From JAJPGZ01 sp038229295 (GTDB lineage: Bacteria; Verrucomicrobiota; Verrucomicrobiia; Chthoniobacterales; UBA10450), in the NCBI GenBank assembly GCA_038229295.1, contig JBBROO010000009.1, positions 12,965-76,964 on the forward strand: DNA of 64,000 nucleotides, given 5' to 3'. The notes beneath the pieces are model-generated. The model saw only the letters and a program-made list of their open reading frames with translations. It made no database searches and was not told where the DNA came from. The translations under genes were made by a program, and so were the position numbers. The stretch's first letter is position 1, and the number at the start of each line of letters is the position of its first letter. Positions 8,162-16,241 of this stretch are shown here, one piece after another.

Positions 8162-8428
8162 ATGGCGGAGAGGGACACAAATGCCAATGCGGGATCGAAG
8201 GACCTCGACCCGGAGCAATTGACGCGGTTGCTCGAGCTCGAACTCATCCAGAAACGCGCGGAATGGAAAAACGCCGGCGCGCGTCGCCGCGGTCTTCGCA
8301 CGGCCAGCTTTGTCTTTCTGTTTTTGCTCATCGCCGCGTCAGTCATCGCGTTTCTGTTCATGTCATCGGTCATGCAGGAGCGGCGCGCTAATCAACCGCC
8401 GCCCACGGAAGCGAACGCTCCGAAGTGA
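8162..8428 (+). CDS. Small bitopic membrane protein of unknown function
   Basis: This 88-residue protein has an acidic N-terminus with a short amphipathic helix ('LTRLLELELIQKRAEWK'), an Arg-rich stop-transfer-like stretch, one membrane helix at about residues 47-67 and a Pro-rich tail. It looks like a single-pass protein with its N-terminus in the cytoplasm. It is divergent from the protease gene and convergent with the gene at 8478; a perfect hairpin separates the latter pair. No family is recognised. Confidence 0.6.
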   Translation: MAERDTNANAGSKDLDPEQLTRLLELELIQKRAEWKNAGARRRGLRTASFVFLFLLIAASVIAFLFMSSVMQERRANQPPPTEANAPK

Positions 8429-8444
8429 CGATGTCGATCTTGCC

Positions 8445-8471
8445 GAGTCGCGCCCTCGTTAGGCGCGACTC
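8445..8471. terminator. Hairpin between convergent genes
   Basis: A perfect 10-bp stem, GAGTCGCGCC (8445-8454) with GGCGCGACTC (8462-8471), encloses a 7-base loop. It lies between the stop codons of two convergent genes and could serve both as a terminator, although no T-tract follows. The loop and right arm contain CGTTAGG, one copy of the second window-wide word. A copy of TGTCGATCTT stands immediately to the left (8432-8441). Confidence 0.5.
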
Positions 8472-8477
8472 CACCCG

Positions 8478-9338
8478 CTATCGCACCGTAGTCGCCGCTG
8501 GCTTCTTGATTTCGGCGACAGCCTGACCGGTTTTGCGATCGTTGATAACAAACGTGTTGTTATTACCCAGTTTCGACCATGGACCGCGCGGCACTTCGCT
8601 GAAGTCGACAAATTTCCAATCGGTCACGTCGGTCGTCTGCAATCCGAGATAATCGCGCACCGCCGGCGAAACATCGAGACCGGCGCCTTTGTTCAAATTC
8701 GGTTTCGGACGCTCGTTCCCGAAAACATATTGCCAGTGATCCGTGCGAAACGGACCAGCATCTTCCCATTGCGCGTAAACAACTTTGTCGCCTTTGCGAA
8801 TCGCGATCCAGCGGTCCTTGCAGGTCGAAACGCCAGGGCCTTGATAGGCCGCTTTGAACCACGGCACCACTTGCGGCGCTTCCGGGCGATGTCCGGTGTT
8901 CGCCTTATCATTGTAAGGCAGCGCGCAATAAAATGGATTTTGTCGCGGCGTGAATTTAACCGGCGCGTAGTTACTCCGGCGTAAGGCCGTCGGGTCATCG
9001 AACCCGCCATAGCTGCTCGTCCAATCTTTGTCCCACGAGCTGGAGCGGTTCGGCACCGGATTATTTCCGCTCGGTTCTTCGCCAATCCAAAACACCGTCG
9101 TGACGATTTGTTTTTTCCACGGATAACGCTCGCCCACCTCCGGAGTGGACGAAGACAGATGTCGCGGCGCAAACGCCACCGAATCGACGTTAAGCAAAAT
9201 ATCGTCGGAGAGTTTGTCCGATTTTTTGCTGACCTTCATCTTCGACGGATTTCCTTTCACCGGCGCCGATTGGGCAAAGAGCGACGAGACCGATGATAAG
9301 ACAACTGCGACGGTGTGAATAATCGTTCCTGGTTTCAT
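8478..9338 (-). CDS. Exported protein with RlpA/DPBB-like region
   Basis: The 286-residue protein begins with a signal peptide (about residues 1-22, cleavage near 'LFAQS'). The middle is rich in Trp, Tyr and Pro. From about residue 195, 'AQWEDAGPF' followed by 'GAGLDVSPAVRDYLGL' resembles the double-psi barrel of RlpA-type proteins, in which a 'DRGPF...DLSxAAxxxLG' pattern recurs. This would suggest a periplasmic or surface protein acting on glycan strands. Two cysteines ('FYCALP', 'VSTCKDR') may pair. The match is partial and the function is a guess. Confidence 0.55.
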   Translation of the reverse strand: MKPGTIIHTVAVVLSSVSSLFAQSAPVKGNPSKMKVSKKSDKLSDDILLNVDSVAFAPRHLSSSTPEVGERYPWKKQIVTTVFWIGEEPSGNNPVPNRSSSWDKDWTSSYGGFDDPTALRRSNYAPVKFTPRQNPFYCALPYNDKANTGHRPEAPQVVPWFKAAYQGPGVSTCKDRWIAIRKGDKVVYAQWEDAGPFRTDHWQYVFGNERPKPNLNKGAGLDVSPAVRDYLGLQTTDVTDWKFVDFSEVPRGPWSKLGNNNTFVINDRKTGQAVAEIKKPAATTVR

Positions 9339-9530
9339 TGCAAAAATCCTGCGGCGCGGAGCGTCGGGAGCGAGAGAAGGTTCTCTCTCATGATTCGAAT
9401 ACCATAGCGCAAATGCGCGTAATTGGCTCCGAATTTGTTACTGCGCTAATGAAGCGCCGCGGAATTTGCCGGCAAAGTCGAATGAGTCAACAAACTTTTC
9501 CCCGCCGTAAAATTTGGCTACGCTGAATCT

Positions 9531-10397
9531 ATGATGCGTCTCGTTCTCTGTCTCTGTCTCGCGACGACAACACTTTTTGCCGACGCAAGATCGACATCTT
9601 CACCGCCCACGATCACGGCCGCGTTTTGGAACATCCAATGGTTCCCGGGCGCCCGCGCAAATCCGTCATCGCGCGAAGAAGCTCACCAAATCGACGCCGT
9701 CCACGCCGACATCGCGCAAATTAATCCCGATATCATCGGCATGGAAGAAGTGCGCGATTTCGCCCAAGCCGCCGTCGCCGTGCAGCCGCTTGGCGGATTC
9801 AACGTCGATGTGTGCGCGAATTTTCCGCCGCGCGAAGGCCAACCGCACGCGCAGGAAGTCGCTATCGCCAGCCGGTTGCAACCGCTGAGCGCGTGGGCCG
9901 AGGAATGGAAAACCGCCGGGGCGATGACGCCGCCGCGTGGTTTTGCTTTCGCCGCGTATGAGATCGCGCCGCGCCGATTGCTCTTTGTTTACGGCGTGCA
10001 TTTGAAAAGTAATCGCGGCGATATTCTCGAAAACGTTGCGATGCGGCAGGAATCGATTCGCCAGTTGCGTTCCCACATCGCGGCGATGGAACAGGCTTAC
10101 GGAAAACTCGGCGCCATCAGTCTCATCGTCGGCGGCGATTTCAATACTTCGCTCGACGATCCGCGCTTTGCGGCGGAAACAACTTTACGCGAGTTAATCA
10201 AAGCCGGTTTTCTTTGGACCTGGCAGAATGTTCCGGCAGCATCACGCGCGTCGCTGCCACCGGGCCGCGATTTTCCGGCGGCATCTTTCGATCACATCTT
10301 TTATCGCGGACTGACATTGCGCAAAGCGTGGGTCGCAAACACTTCGTCGCATTCCAGCGATCACCGCGCGGTCGTCGCCACATTCGATCTGCCCTAA
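9531..10397 (+). CDS. Exported endonuclease/exonuclease/phosphatase (EEP) family protein
   Basis: After a signal peptide (residues 1-20), the 288-residue protein shows the EEP fold motifs in order: 'FWNIQWF' near 33, 'DIIGMEEVRDF' with the metal-binding Glu near 75, 'GVHLKSNRG' near 150, 'VGGDFNTSL' near 200 and the C-terminal 'SSDHRAVV' with the catalytic Asp-His. Members are metal-dependent phosphoesterases acting on nucleic acids, phosphoinositides or related substrates. The signal peptide points to a periplasmic or secreted enzyme. A second ATG follows directly at 9534. The substrate is unknown. Confidence 0.87.
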   Translation: MMRLVLCLCLATTTLFADARSTSSPPTITAAFWNIQWFPGARANPSSREEAHQIDAVHADIAQINPDIIGMEEVRDFAQAAVAVQPLGGFNVDVCANFPPREGQPHAQEVAIASRLQPLSAWAEEWKTAGAMTPPRGFAFAAYEIAPRRLLFVYGVHLKSNRGDILENVAMRQESIRQLRSHIAAMEQAYGKLGAISLIVGGDFNTSLDDPRFAAETTLRELIKAGFLWTWQNVPAASRASLPPGRDFPAASFDHIFYRGLTLRKAWVANTSSHSSDHRAVVATFDLP

Positions 10398-10435
10398 ATG
10401 CGCGCCACGCCGTAGCGCAGCGCAGGCGGGTCGAT

Positions 10436-11809
10436 CTAATCGAGAAATTTTCCCGGATTCAAAATTCCGTTGGGATCGAGCACCGCCTTCAGTTTGCGGT
10501 GCATCTCGCGCGCGACATCGCTGGTCGCTTCCGGCCACCACCGTTTCTTGGCCAAACCGATTCCGTGTTCGCCGGTGATGACGCCGCCCCACGCCAGCAC
10601 TTGCGCGAAAAGTTCGTCCAGCGCGCGGTCCACTTTCGCCCGCACCGCAAGATCGACATAGTTATCCGCCATGATGTTGACGTGCACGTTGCCATCTCCG
10701 GCATGACCGAAACAGGCGATCGGAAATCCATGCTTCTTCTGCAATCTCTCCGCGAACTCGACAAGATCGACAATGTGACTTCGCGGGACGACCACGTCCT
10801 GGTTCAGTTTCGTTAGGCCGGTGGCGCGCAGCGAATTGCTGAATTCGCGGCGCAGGGCCCAAAGCTTTTCGCAATCTTCCTCTCCCGTCGCCATCTCCAG
10901 CGCATTCGGTTTTTTGTTCGCCAGCAAATCGCGAACAGCTTCCGCTTCGCTCCGCACGCTCTCCACCTGGCCATCAAGATCGACAAGGAGATGTGCGCTG
11001 CCTGATGGCACGATCGCCTTGCCGATTTTCTCGCGCGCGGCTTCGAGCGTGAAACTGTCCGCGATTTCGAGTGACGACGGCAAAAATCCCGCCGCGAAAA
11101 TCTCCTGCACCGCTTCGGCCGCGTGCGATATCTTGCCGAACGCCGCTGAAAGTGTCGCGCGCGCCGGCGGCAACGGAAGCAAGCGCAACGTGATTTCCGT
11201 GACGATGCCCAGCATCCCTTCCGAGCCGACAAACAATCCGATGAGATTGAATCCGGTTTTGTTTTTGTGCACGCGTCCGCCGCTTCGCAACACGTCGCCA
11301 TTCGCCAGCACCACTTCGAGACCGATGACGTAATTGCGGGTGACGCCGTATTTTAAACAGCGCGGACCACCGGCGTTCGTCGCGATATTTCCGCCAAGGC
11401 TGCAATCTTTCATACTCGCGGGATCCGGCGGATAAAATAATTTCTGCGCGCGCGCGGCCGCTTTCAGATCACCCGTAATCACGCCGGGCTCGACGATGGC
11501 GATCGCATCCGCGAAATGAACTTCCTTGATGCGATTCATGCGCATGAGCGAAAGCACGATTCCTTTTCGCGCTGGAACGCAGCCGCCGACATAACCGTAT
11601 CCAGCGCCGCGCGCCGTCACCGGAATTCTTTTCTCGGTGGCAAACTTCAGCAGCTTGGAAACATCACTTGTCGATCTTGCGAAGACGACCACCTCCGGGG
11701 CCTCGGACGCGAACCATTTATCGCCGCTATGCGCGGCGAGCGTCGCTTCGTCATCACTGACAACGTTGTCGCCTAACAAATGTCGCAGCTCGTCCGCCAG
11801 CGACGTCAT
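10436..11809 (-). CDS. glcD: FAD-binding oxidase, GlcD / D-lactate dehydrogenase type
   Basis: This 457-residue flavoprotein oxidises a 2-hydroxyacid such as glycolate or D-lactate. The N-terminal PCMH-type FAD domain shows 'VTARGAGYGYVGGCVP' near 65 and 'SLGGNIATNAGGPRCLKYGVT' motifs near 135-155. The C-terminal substrate domain ends with 'ACFGHAGDGNVHVNI' near 375, carrying metal-binding histidines, and 'GGVITGEHGIGLAKK' near 415. Length and layout match GlcD. No glcE or glcF lies nearby. Its ATG overlaps the fabI stop (TAATG), so the two are translationally coupled. Substrate preference cannot be told from sequence. Confidence 0.88.
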   Translation of the reverse strand: MTSLADELRHLLGDNVVSDDEATLAAHSGDKWFASEAPEVVVFARSTSDVSKLLKFATEKRIPVTARGAGYGYVGGCVPARKGIVLSLMRMNRIKEVHFADAIAIVEPGVITGDLKAAARAQKLFYPPDPASMKDCSLGGNIATNAGGPRCLKYGVTRNYVIGLEVVLANGDVLRSGGRVHKNKTGFNLIGLFVGSEGMLGIVTEITLRLLPLPPARATLSAAFGKISHAAEAVQEIFAAGFLPSSLEIADSFTLEAAREKIGKAIVPSGSAHLLVDLDGQVESVRSEAEAVRDLLANKKPNALEMATGEEDCEKLWALRREFSNSLRATGLTKLNQDVVVPRSHIVDLVEFAERLQKKHGFPIACFGHAGDGNVHVNIMADNYVDLAVRAKVDRALDELFAQVLAWGGVITGEHGIGLAKKRWWPEATSDVAREMHRKLKAVLDPNGILNPGKFLD

Positions 11810-12585
11810 TACATCCCCATAATTTGGTAACCACCATCCACGTAGATTACCTGGCCGGTGATCGCGGCCGCGCCATCGCTCGCGAGGAACACGCCCGTCT
11901 CGCCGAGCTCTGCCGGATCGCAGCTGCGTTTCAACGGCGCGCGTTCCTGATAATGTTTCAACATGGCGCTGAACCCGCTGATGCCGCGCGCGGCCAGTGT
12001 GTTCACGGGTCCGGCTGAGATGCAGTTCACGCGAATCTTTTTCGGGCCGAGATCGTAAGCGAGATAACGCGTGCTCGCTTCAAGACTGGCTTTGGCCACG
12101 CCCATGACGTTGTAATGCGGCACCACTTTCTCCGCGCCGTAATATGTCATCGCGAGAATGCTGCCGCCGTTCGTCATCAACGCTGAAGCTTCGCGCGCGA
12201 GCGCGACTAACGAATACGCACTGATGTCGTGCGCAGTTCGAAACGCTTCACGCGACGTGCTCACGAAGTCTCCCTCCAGTGCTTCCTTTGGGGCGAATGC
12301 GACCGAATGCAGCATAAGATCGACAACTTGCGTTTGTCCCCTCACCTGCTCGAAAAACTTTGCGATCTCGGCGTCGTTCGACACATCGCACGGGAAGAGC
12401 GGCGTCTGTTCGCCAAATTCACCGACGAGTTCCTCGACGTTCTCTTTCAAGCGCTCGCCTTGATAATTGAAAATCAATTTCGCGCCCGCGTTCGCCCACG
12501 CCTTCGCGATCGCCCAGGCAATGCTGCGTTTGTTCGCCACGCCGAAAACGACGCCGGTTTTTCCAGCCAACACTTGTGCAGTCAT
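11809..12585 (-). CDS. fabI: Enoyl-[acyl-carrier-protein] reductase (NADH)
   Basis: FabI reduces enoyl-ACP in the last step of each fatty-acid elongation cycle. The SDR fold shows the FabI-type nucleotide-binding 'GVANKRSIAWAIAK' near residue 14 and the catalytic Tyr-(X6)-Lys within 'MTYYGAEKVVPHYNVMGVAKASLE' near 155-175. 'FSAMLKHYQERAPLKR' and the final 'GQVIYVDGGYQIMGM' are also typical. I chose ATG 12585 as the conserved start; the frame continues 12 codons upstream without support. The ATG is preceded by AAGATCGACA at 12588-12597. It is the first gene of a two-gene unit with the flavin oxidase. Confidence 0.95.
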   Translation of the reverse strand: MTAQVLAGKTGVVFGVANKRSIAWAIAKAWANAGAKLIFNYQGERLKENVEELVGEFGEQTPLFPCDVSNDAEIAKFFEQVRGQTQVVDLMLHSVAFAPKEALEGDFVSTSREAFRTAHDISAYSLVALAREASALMTNGGSILAMTYYGAEKVVPHYNVMGVAKASLEASTRYLAYDLGPKKIRVNCISAGPVNTLAARGISGFSAMLKHYQERAPLKRSCDPAELGETGVFLASDGAAAITGQVIYVDGGYQIMGM

Positions 12586-12648
12586 ACAAGATCGACAATA
12601 GCATTGATCAATTGCCCGCAAAGCCAGTGTCGCGCTAGAGTAATCGCC

Positions 12649-15495
12649 ATGATTTCTCGACCTCGTTGTCTCTGCGGCTGGTTGCTTCTAATTTTCGGAG
12701 CGTGTTTCATTTCGGCGCAGGAAGACCCGCTTCATCGACCAGAGGCAAAGCCATCGGTTAGTGCTGCGCCGGAAGTGGCCGCCTCGCCCGCCGCATCACC
12801 GGCAAGTACGACACCACCGTTGTCTTCTGCCGCCGCTCCTGCACCGGTTGCGACCACGCCGCAATTTACCGACGTTCTTTTCAAAAATCTCAAAGCGCGT
12901 TCGATCGGTCCGGCAACAATGGGCGGACGCGTCTCCGACATCGCGATCGATCCGCGTAATCCGTTTGTATTTTATGTCGGCCTCGCTCACGGCGGCGTCT
13001 TTAGGAGCGGCGACAACGGCGTTTCGTTCGATCCCATTTTCGATAAGCAACCGAATCTTTCCATCGGCGCGATTGCCGTGGCGCCTTCGGATTCGGATGT
13101 GATCTGGGTCGGGACTGGCGAAGCGAACGATCGTAATTCGTCCGGCTGGGGGAACGGCGTTTATCGTTCGACCGACGGTGGCGAGAATTGGCAGAACGTT
13201 GGACTGAAAGACAGTCGCGCCATCGGACGATTGATTGTCGATCCTAGAAAACCCGAAGTGGCTTACGTGGCCGCGAGTGGAAATCTTTGGGTCGATGGCG
13301 GCGAGCGCGGCCTTTTCAAAACGATCGACGGCGGCAAAACATGGAAAGCGATTCTGCAAGCGCCGGCGCCGCACAATGCGCGCACGGGTTGTTGCGATGT
13401 CGCGTTTGATCCCGCAAATCCGGAAACTTTATACGCCGCGCTTTATGCGAGACAGCGCACGCCGTGGAGTTTTACTTCCGGCCCGGCCGCCACCGGCGGC
13501 GAAGATGTTGGCGGAATTTACAAAAGCACAAATGGTGGATCGACATGGAAAAAATTAGCGGCTGGATTGGCGACGCAAACGGGACGCATCGGTCTCTCAG
13601 TTTCGGCGAGCAATCCGAAAATCGTGATGGCGATCGTGCAGAGTTACGAAGGCGGCACGAGCAACATCAACGATCTGCGCAGTCGCAGCGGCGGCGTCTT
13701 TCGCTCGGAAGATGGCGGCGAAAAGTGGACCCGCATCAGCGCGATCGATTCACGCCCATTTTATTTCAGCCAGATTCGAATCGATCCGGCTAACGACCAA
13801 CGCGTGTACGCGCTCGGTTTCGCATTACTCGTTTCCGATGATGGCGGCAGAAATTTTCGGGAAGATCTTTCCGAGAAACTTCATCCGGATTGTCACGCCT
13901 TGGCGATTCAGCCGAACAGCGTCCCCGCGCCGAAACCGCCCAAACCCGAGGACAAAAACAAACCGCCGAAGCCGCCGCTTTGTCAGCGCGTGCTTCTTGG
14001 GACAGACGGTGGCGTTTACCAAAGTTTTTCCGCGGGCAAAGGTTGGGACCATCTTAATCGCATTCCGGCCGGCGAATTTTATCGGCTCACGCTCGACGAC
14101 ACGAAACCGAATTTCCGAATCGCCGGTGGATTGCAGGACAATGAGAATTGGGTCGGGCCGAGCGGAGTGCCGAGCAAGGAGGGAATCCGCAATGCCGACT
14201 GGACCAATCTCGCGGGCGGCGATGGATTTTACATTGTGTTCGATCCGACTGATCGCGACACGTTTTACGCCGAGAGTCAGGGCGGCGAAGTGCATCGAAT
14301 TAATCTGCGCAACGGCGAGCTGCGCCAATTGCGCCCCGAACCGCCGGAGGGCCAACCGAAATATCGCTTTCATTGGAACTCGCCGCTTATCGGCAGTCGT
14401 CACAAGCCGGGCGTTATCTATTTAGCCGGCAATTGCGTTTTTCGCCTAACGGATCACGCGGAGAAATATTCCGTCATCAGTCCGGACCTGACGCGGAACG
14501 ATCCCGCGAAAACAACCGCGACCGGAAGTGGCGCCGAAAATTACGGAGTAGTGTATTCACTCGCCGAATCGCCGAAACGCGCGGGATTATTGTGGGCCGG
14601 GACCGACGATGGCCGGCTTTGGTTAACGGAAAACGATGGAGGTCAGTGGACCGAGCTGACAAATAATTTGCCCGAGCCGGCGCGGGGACAATGGATTGTG
14701 CGCATCGAAGCAAGCGCGCAGGACGCGAACGCCGCCTATCTCGTGACGAACGCCTATCGCGCCGGTGACGAGCGGCCGATGATTCTGCACACTGTCGATC
14801 TTGGCAAGACCTGGCAACCAGTCATGGGCGATCTGCCGCCTAACGACCCCGTCGAAGTTGTGCGCGAAGATCCGGTCAATCCGAAATTACTTTACGCCGG
14901 AACGCACTTCGGATTGTTCGCTTCGTTTGATCAAGGAACGCATTGGGTGCGCATCGCCGACATTCCGGCCGTGCGCGTGGACGACATCCAGATCCATCCG
15001 CGCACCAACGATCTCGTCATCGGCACCCACGGTCGCAGCATCGCCATCCTCGACGACAGCGTTCCATTTCGCGAGCTCACCTCTGAGGTCGCGGCGAAAC
15101 CGGCGCACCTATTTACCGTGCGTCCCGTTACCGGCGCTTATTTGCAACCCGGCTTCGGCGATTGGAACGGCAAAGGTGTTTATCGCGGGCAAAACCCGCC
15201 CGAAGGGGCGCTCTTCACGGTTTGGTTGAGAGAATTTACCGGAGACGAAATCAAAATTTCCGTCACGAAAGCAAACGGGCAACCGGTAGCGAACTTGAAG
15301 TCGCCCGGCGCGCCCGGCCTAACGAGATTGAATTGGGACCTGCGACCGACCAAAGATCTCAGCATCGAATACGGCGGCGACGACCCGAAGCGACTTTTGC
15401 CCGCGGGCGATTACACTGCGGAGCTAACTTTCGGAAACGTGAAAGAGAAACAAACCTTTCATGTCGATCTTGCCGAAGGCATCACCCCGCGGTGA
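12649..15495 (+). CDS. Exported BNR/Asp-box repeat protein (sortilin/VPS10-like propeller)
   Basis: The 948-residue protein has a signal peptide (residues 1-24, 'LLLIFGACFISAQ') and a Pro/Ala/Ser-rich linker. It then has at least eight Asp-box motifs of the S-x-D-x-G-x-x-W type, for example 'STDGGENW', 'TIDGGKTW', 'STNGGSTW', 'SEDGGEKW', 'SDDGGRNF', 'TENDGGQW' and 'TVDLGKTW'. These spread over a long beta-propeller region like that of VPS10/sortilin and exported 'glycosyl hydrolase' proteins. The last 150 residues form a separate beta-rich domain. The in-frame extension upstream of 12649 is antisense to fabI and was discarded. No catalytic residues can be assigned. A role in periplasmic protein or polysaccharide binding is likely. 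Confidence 0.85.
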   Translation: MISRPRCLCGWLLLIFGACFISAQEDPLHRPEAKPSVSAAPEVAASPAASPASTTPPLSSAAAPAPVATTPQFTDVLFKNLKARSIGPATMGGRVSDIAIDPRNPFVFYVGLAHGGVFRSGDNGVSFDPIFDKQPNLSIGAIAVAPSDSDVIWVGTGEANDRNSSGWGNGVYRSTDGGENWQNVGLKDSRAIGRLIVDPRKPEVAYVAASGNLWVDGGERGLFKTIDGGKTWKAILQAPAPHNARTGCCDVAFDPANPETLYAALYARQRTPWSFTSGPAATGGEDVGGIYKSTNGGSTWKKLAAGLATQTGRIGLSVSASNPKIVMAIVQSYEGGTSNINDLRSRSGGVFRSEDGGEKWTRISAIDSRPFYFSQIRIDPANDQRVYALGFALLVSDDGGRNFREDLSEKLHPDCHALAIQPNSVPAPKPPKPEDKNKPPKPPLCQRVLLGTDGGVYQSFSAGKGWDHLNRIPAGEFYRLTLDDTKPNFRIAGGLQDNENWVGPSGVPSKEGIRNADWTNLAGGDGFYIVFDPTDRDTFYAESQGGEVHRINLRNGELRQLRPEPPEGQPKYRFHWNSPLIGSRHKPGVIYLAGNCVFRLTDHAEKYSVISPDLTRNDPAKTTATGSGAENYGVVYSLAESPKRAGLLWAGTDDGRLWLTENDGGQWTELTNNLPEPARGQWIVRIEASAQDANAAYLVTNAYRAGDERPMILHTVDLGKTWQPVMGDLPPNDPVEVVREDPVNPKLLYAGTHFGLFASFDQGTHWVRIADIPAVRVDDIQIHPRTNDLVIGTHGRSIAILDDSVPFRELTSEVAAKPAHLFTVRPVTGAYLQPGFGDWNGKGVYRGQNPPEGALFTVWLREFTGDEIKISVTKANGQPVANLKSPGAPGLTRLNWDLRPTKDLSIEYGGDDPKRLLPAGDYTAELTFGNVKEKQTFHVDLAEGITPR

Positions 15496-15500
15496 AAAAT

Positions 15501-16172
15501 TTAGCAGGCGATAGCGTGACGTCGGCAAACGCCGGAGAGCATCTCCCAAAGCGCGTCGAGAACGCGTTGCGCTGACGCGCGCACGTTGTCGATGTTGCGA
15601 CTATCGATGTAACACGAAAGCATTTTGCGCTCAGCCGCGGAATGTTCGCGGTCGGCTTCGATGTGGATGCTGAAGTATTCGTAATGCTTCGGATCATTGA
15701 AGCCGTAGTGCTTTTTCAATCCGTCGATCTTCGATTCACAAATCTCCGGGATCTGGCTCTCATAAGCGTAGAGCGCGGCGAGACCTTCCGCGGTCGCTCC
15801 GTTGCCGCAGACTGATCGAAACGTATCGATCAAATTTTTCGTCTCCGGCTGTTTCTCGATCTGCGCAAGATCGACATCGTCGTCGCCGAGAGCTTCAGTG
15901 AAAGTCTTCCACAGTTCCGGATGGTTCGGCGATCCCGCTTCTTCGTCGATGAGATTATTGAGCAACTGTTTCCGCGTCGGAAGATCATCACACTTCGCAT
16001 GCACAGCCGAGAGATAAGTCGGAAACGCCGCGACATGGTGATAGTACTGCCGCGCATAATCCGTCAGCGCCTCTTTGCTCAATTCCCCGCGCGTCCACGC
16101 CAGATAAAACGGATGCTTGAGCAGATGTTTCTCCGCAATGTCGTTGTCGATCTTGTCCAGATGTTGGTTCAT
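15501..16172 (-). CDS. CADD-like haem-oxygenase-fold diiron protein (pABA synthesis)
   Basis: The 223-residue protein matches the chlamydial CADD family in its distinctive blocks: 'EKHLLKHPFYLAWTRGELS' near 14-32, 'DYARQYYHHVAAFPTYLSAVH' near 38-58, 'LIDEEAGSPNHPELW' near 73-88 and a late 'HYEYFSIHIEADREHSAAE' with the second Glu/His set. Chlamydial CADD is a self-sacrificing diiron oxygenase that supplies p-aminobenzoate for folate. By family, this gene may replace pabABC. No other folate gene is adjacent. PqqC is the other relative, but the Asn-His-Pro-Glu-Leu-Trp block fits CADD better. Confidence 0.82.
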   Translation of the reverse strand: MNQHLDKIDNDIAEKHLLKHPFYLAWTRGELSKEALTDYARQYYHHVAAFPTYLSAVHAKCDDLPTRKQLLNNLIDEEAGSPNHPELWKTFTEALGDDDVDLAQIEKQPETKNLIDTFRSVCGNGATAEGLAALYAYESQIPEICESKIDGLKKHYGFNDPKHYEYFSIHIEADREHSAAERKMLSCYIDSRNIDNVRASAQRVLDALWEMLSGVCRRHAIAC

Positions 16173-16188
16173 AGGAATTGTTTATTCG

Positions 16189-16222
16189 TCCACAGATTAC
16201 GCAGATTTACACAGATTAAAGA
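16189..16222. repeat. CACAGATT-type intergenic repeat
   Basis: CCACAGATTACGCAGATTTACACAGATTAAAG fills most of the gap between the CADD gene and the TreS-maltokinase gene. It is the same repeat family as at 2209-2535 and 62240-62309. Confidence 0.8.
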
Positions 16223-16241
16223 ATTCTGTAGATCAGAAAAT

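Noticed and set aside
12229..12648. In-frame extension of the BNR-repeat gene
   Set aside because: It is antisense to fabI, and a good signal peptide starts at 12649.
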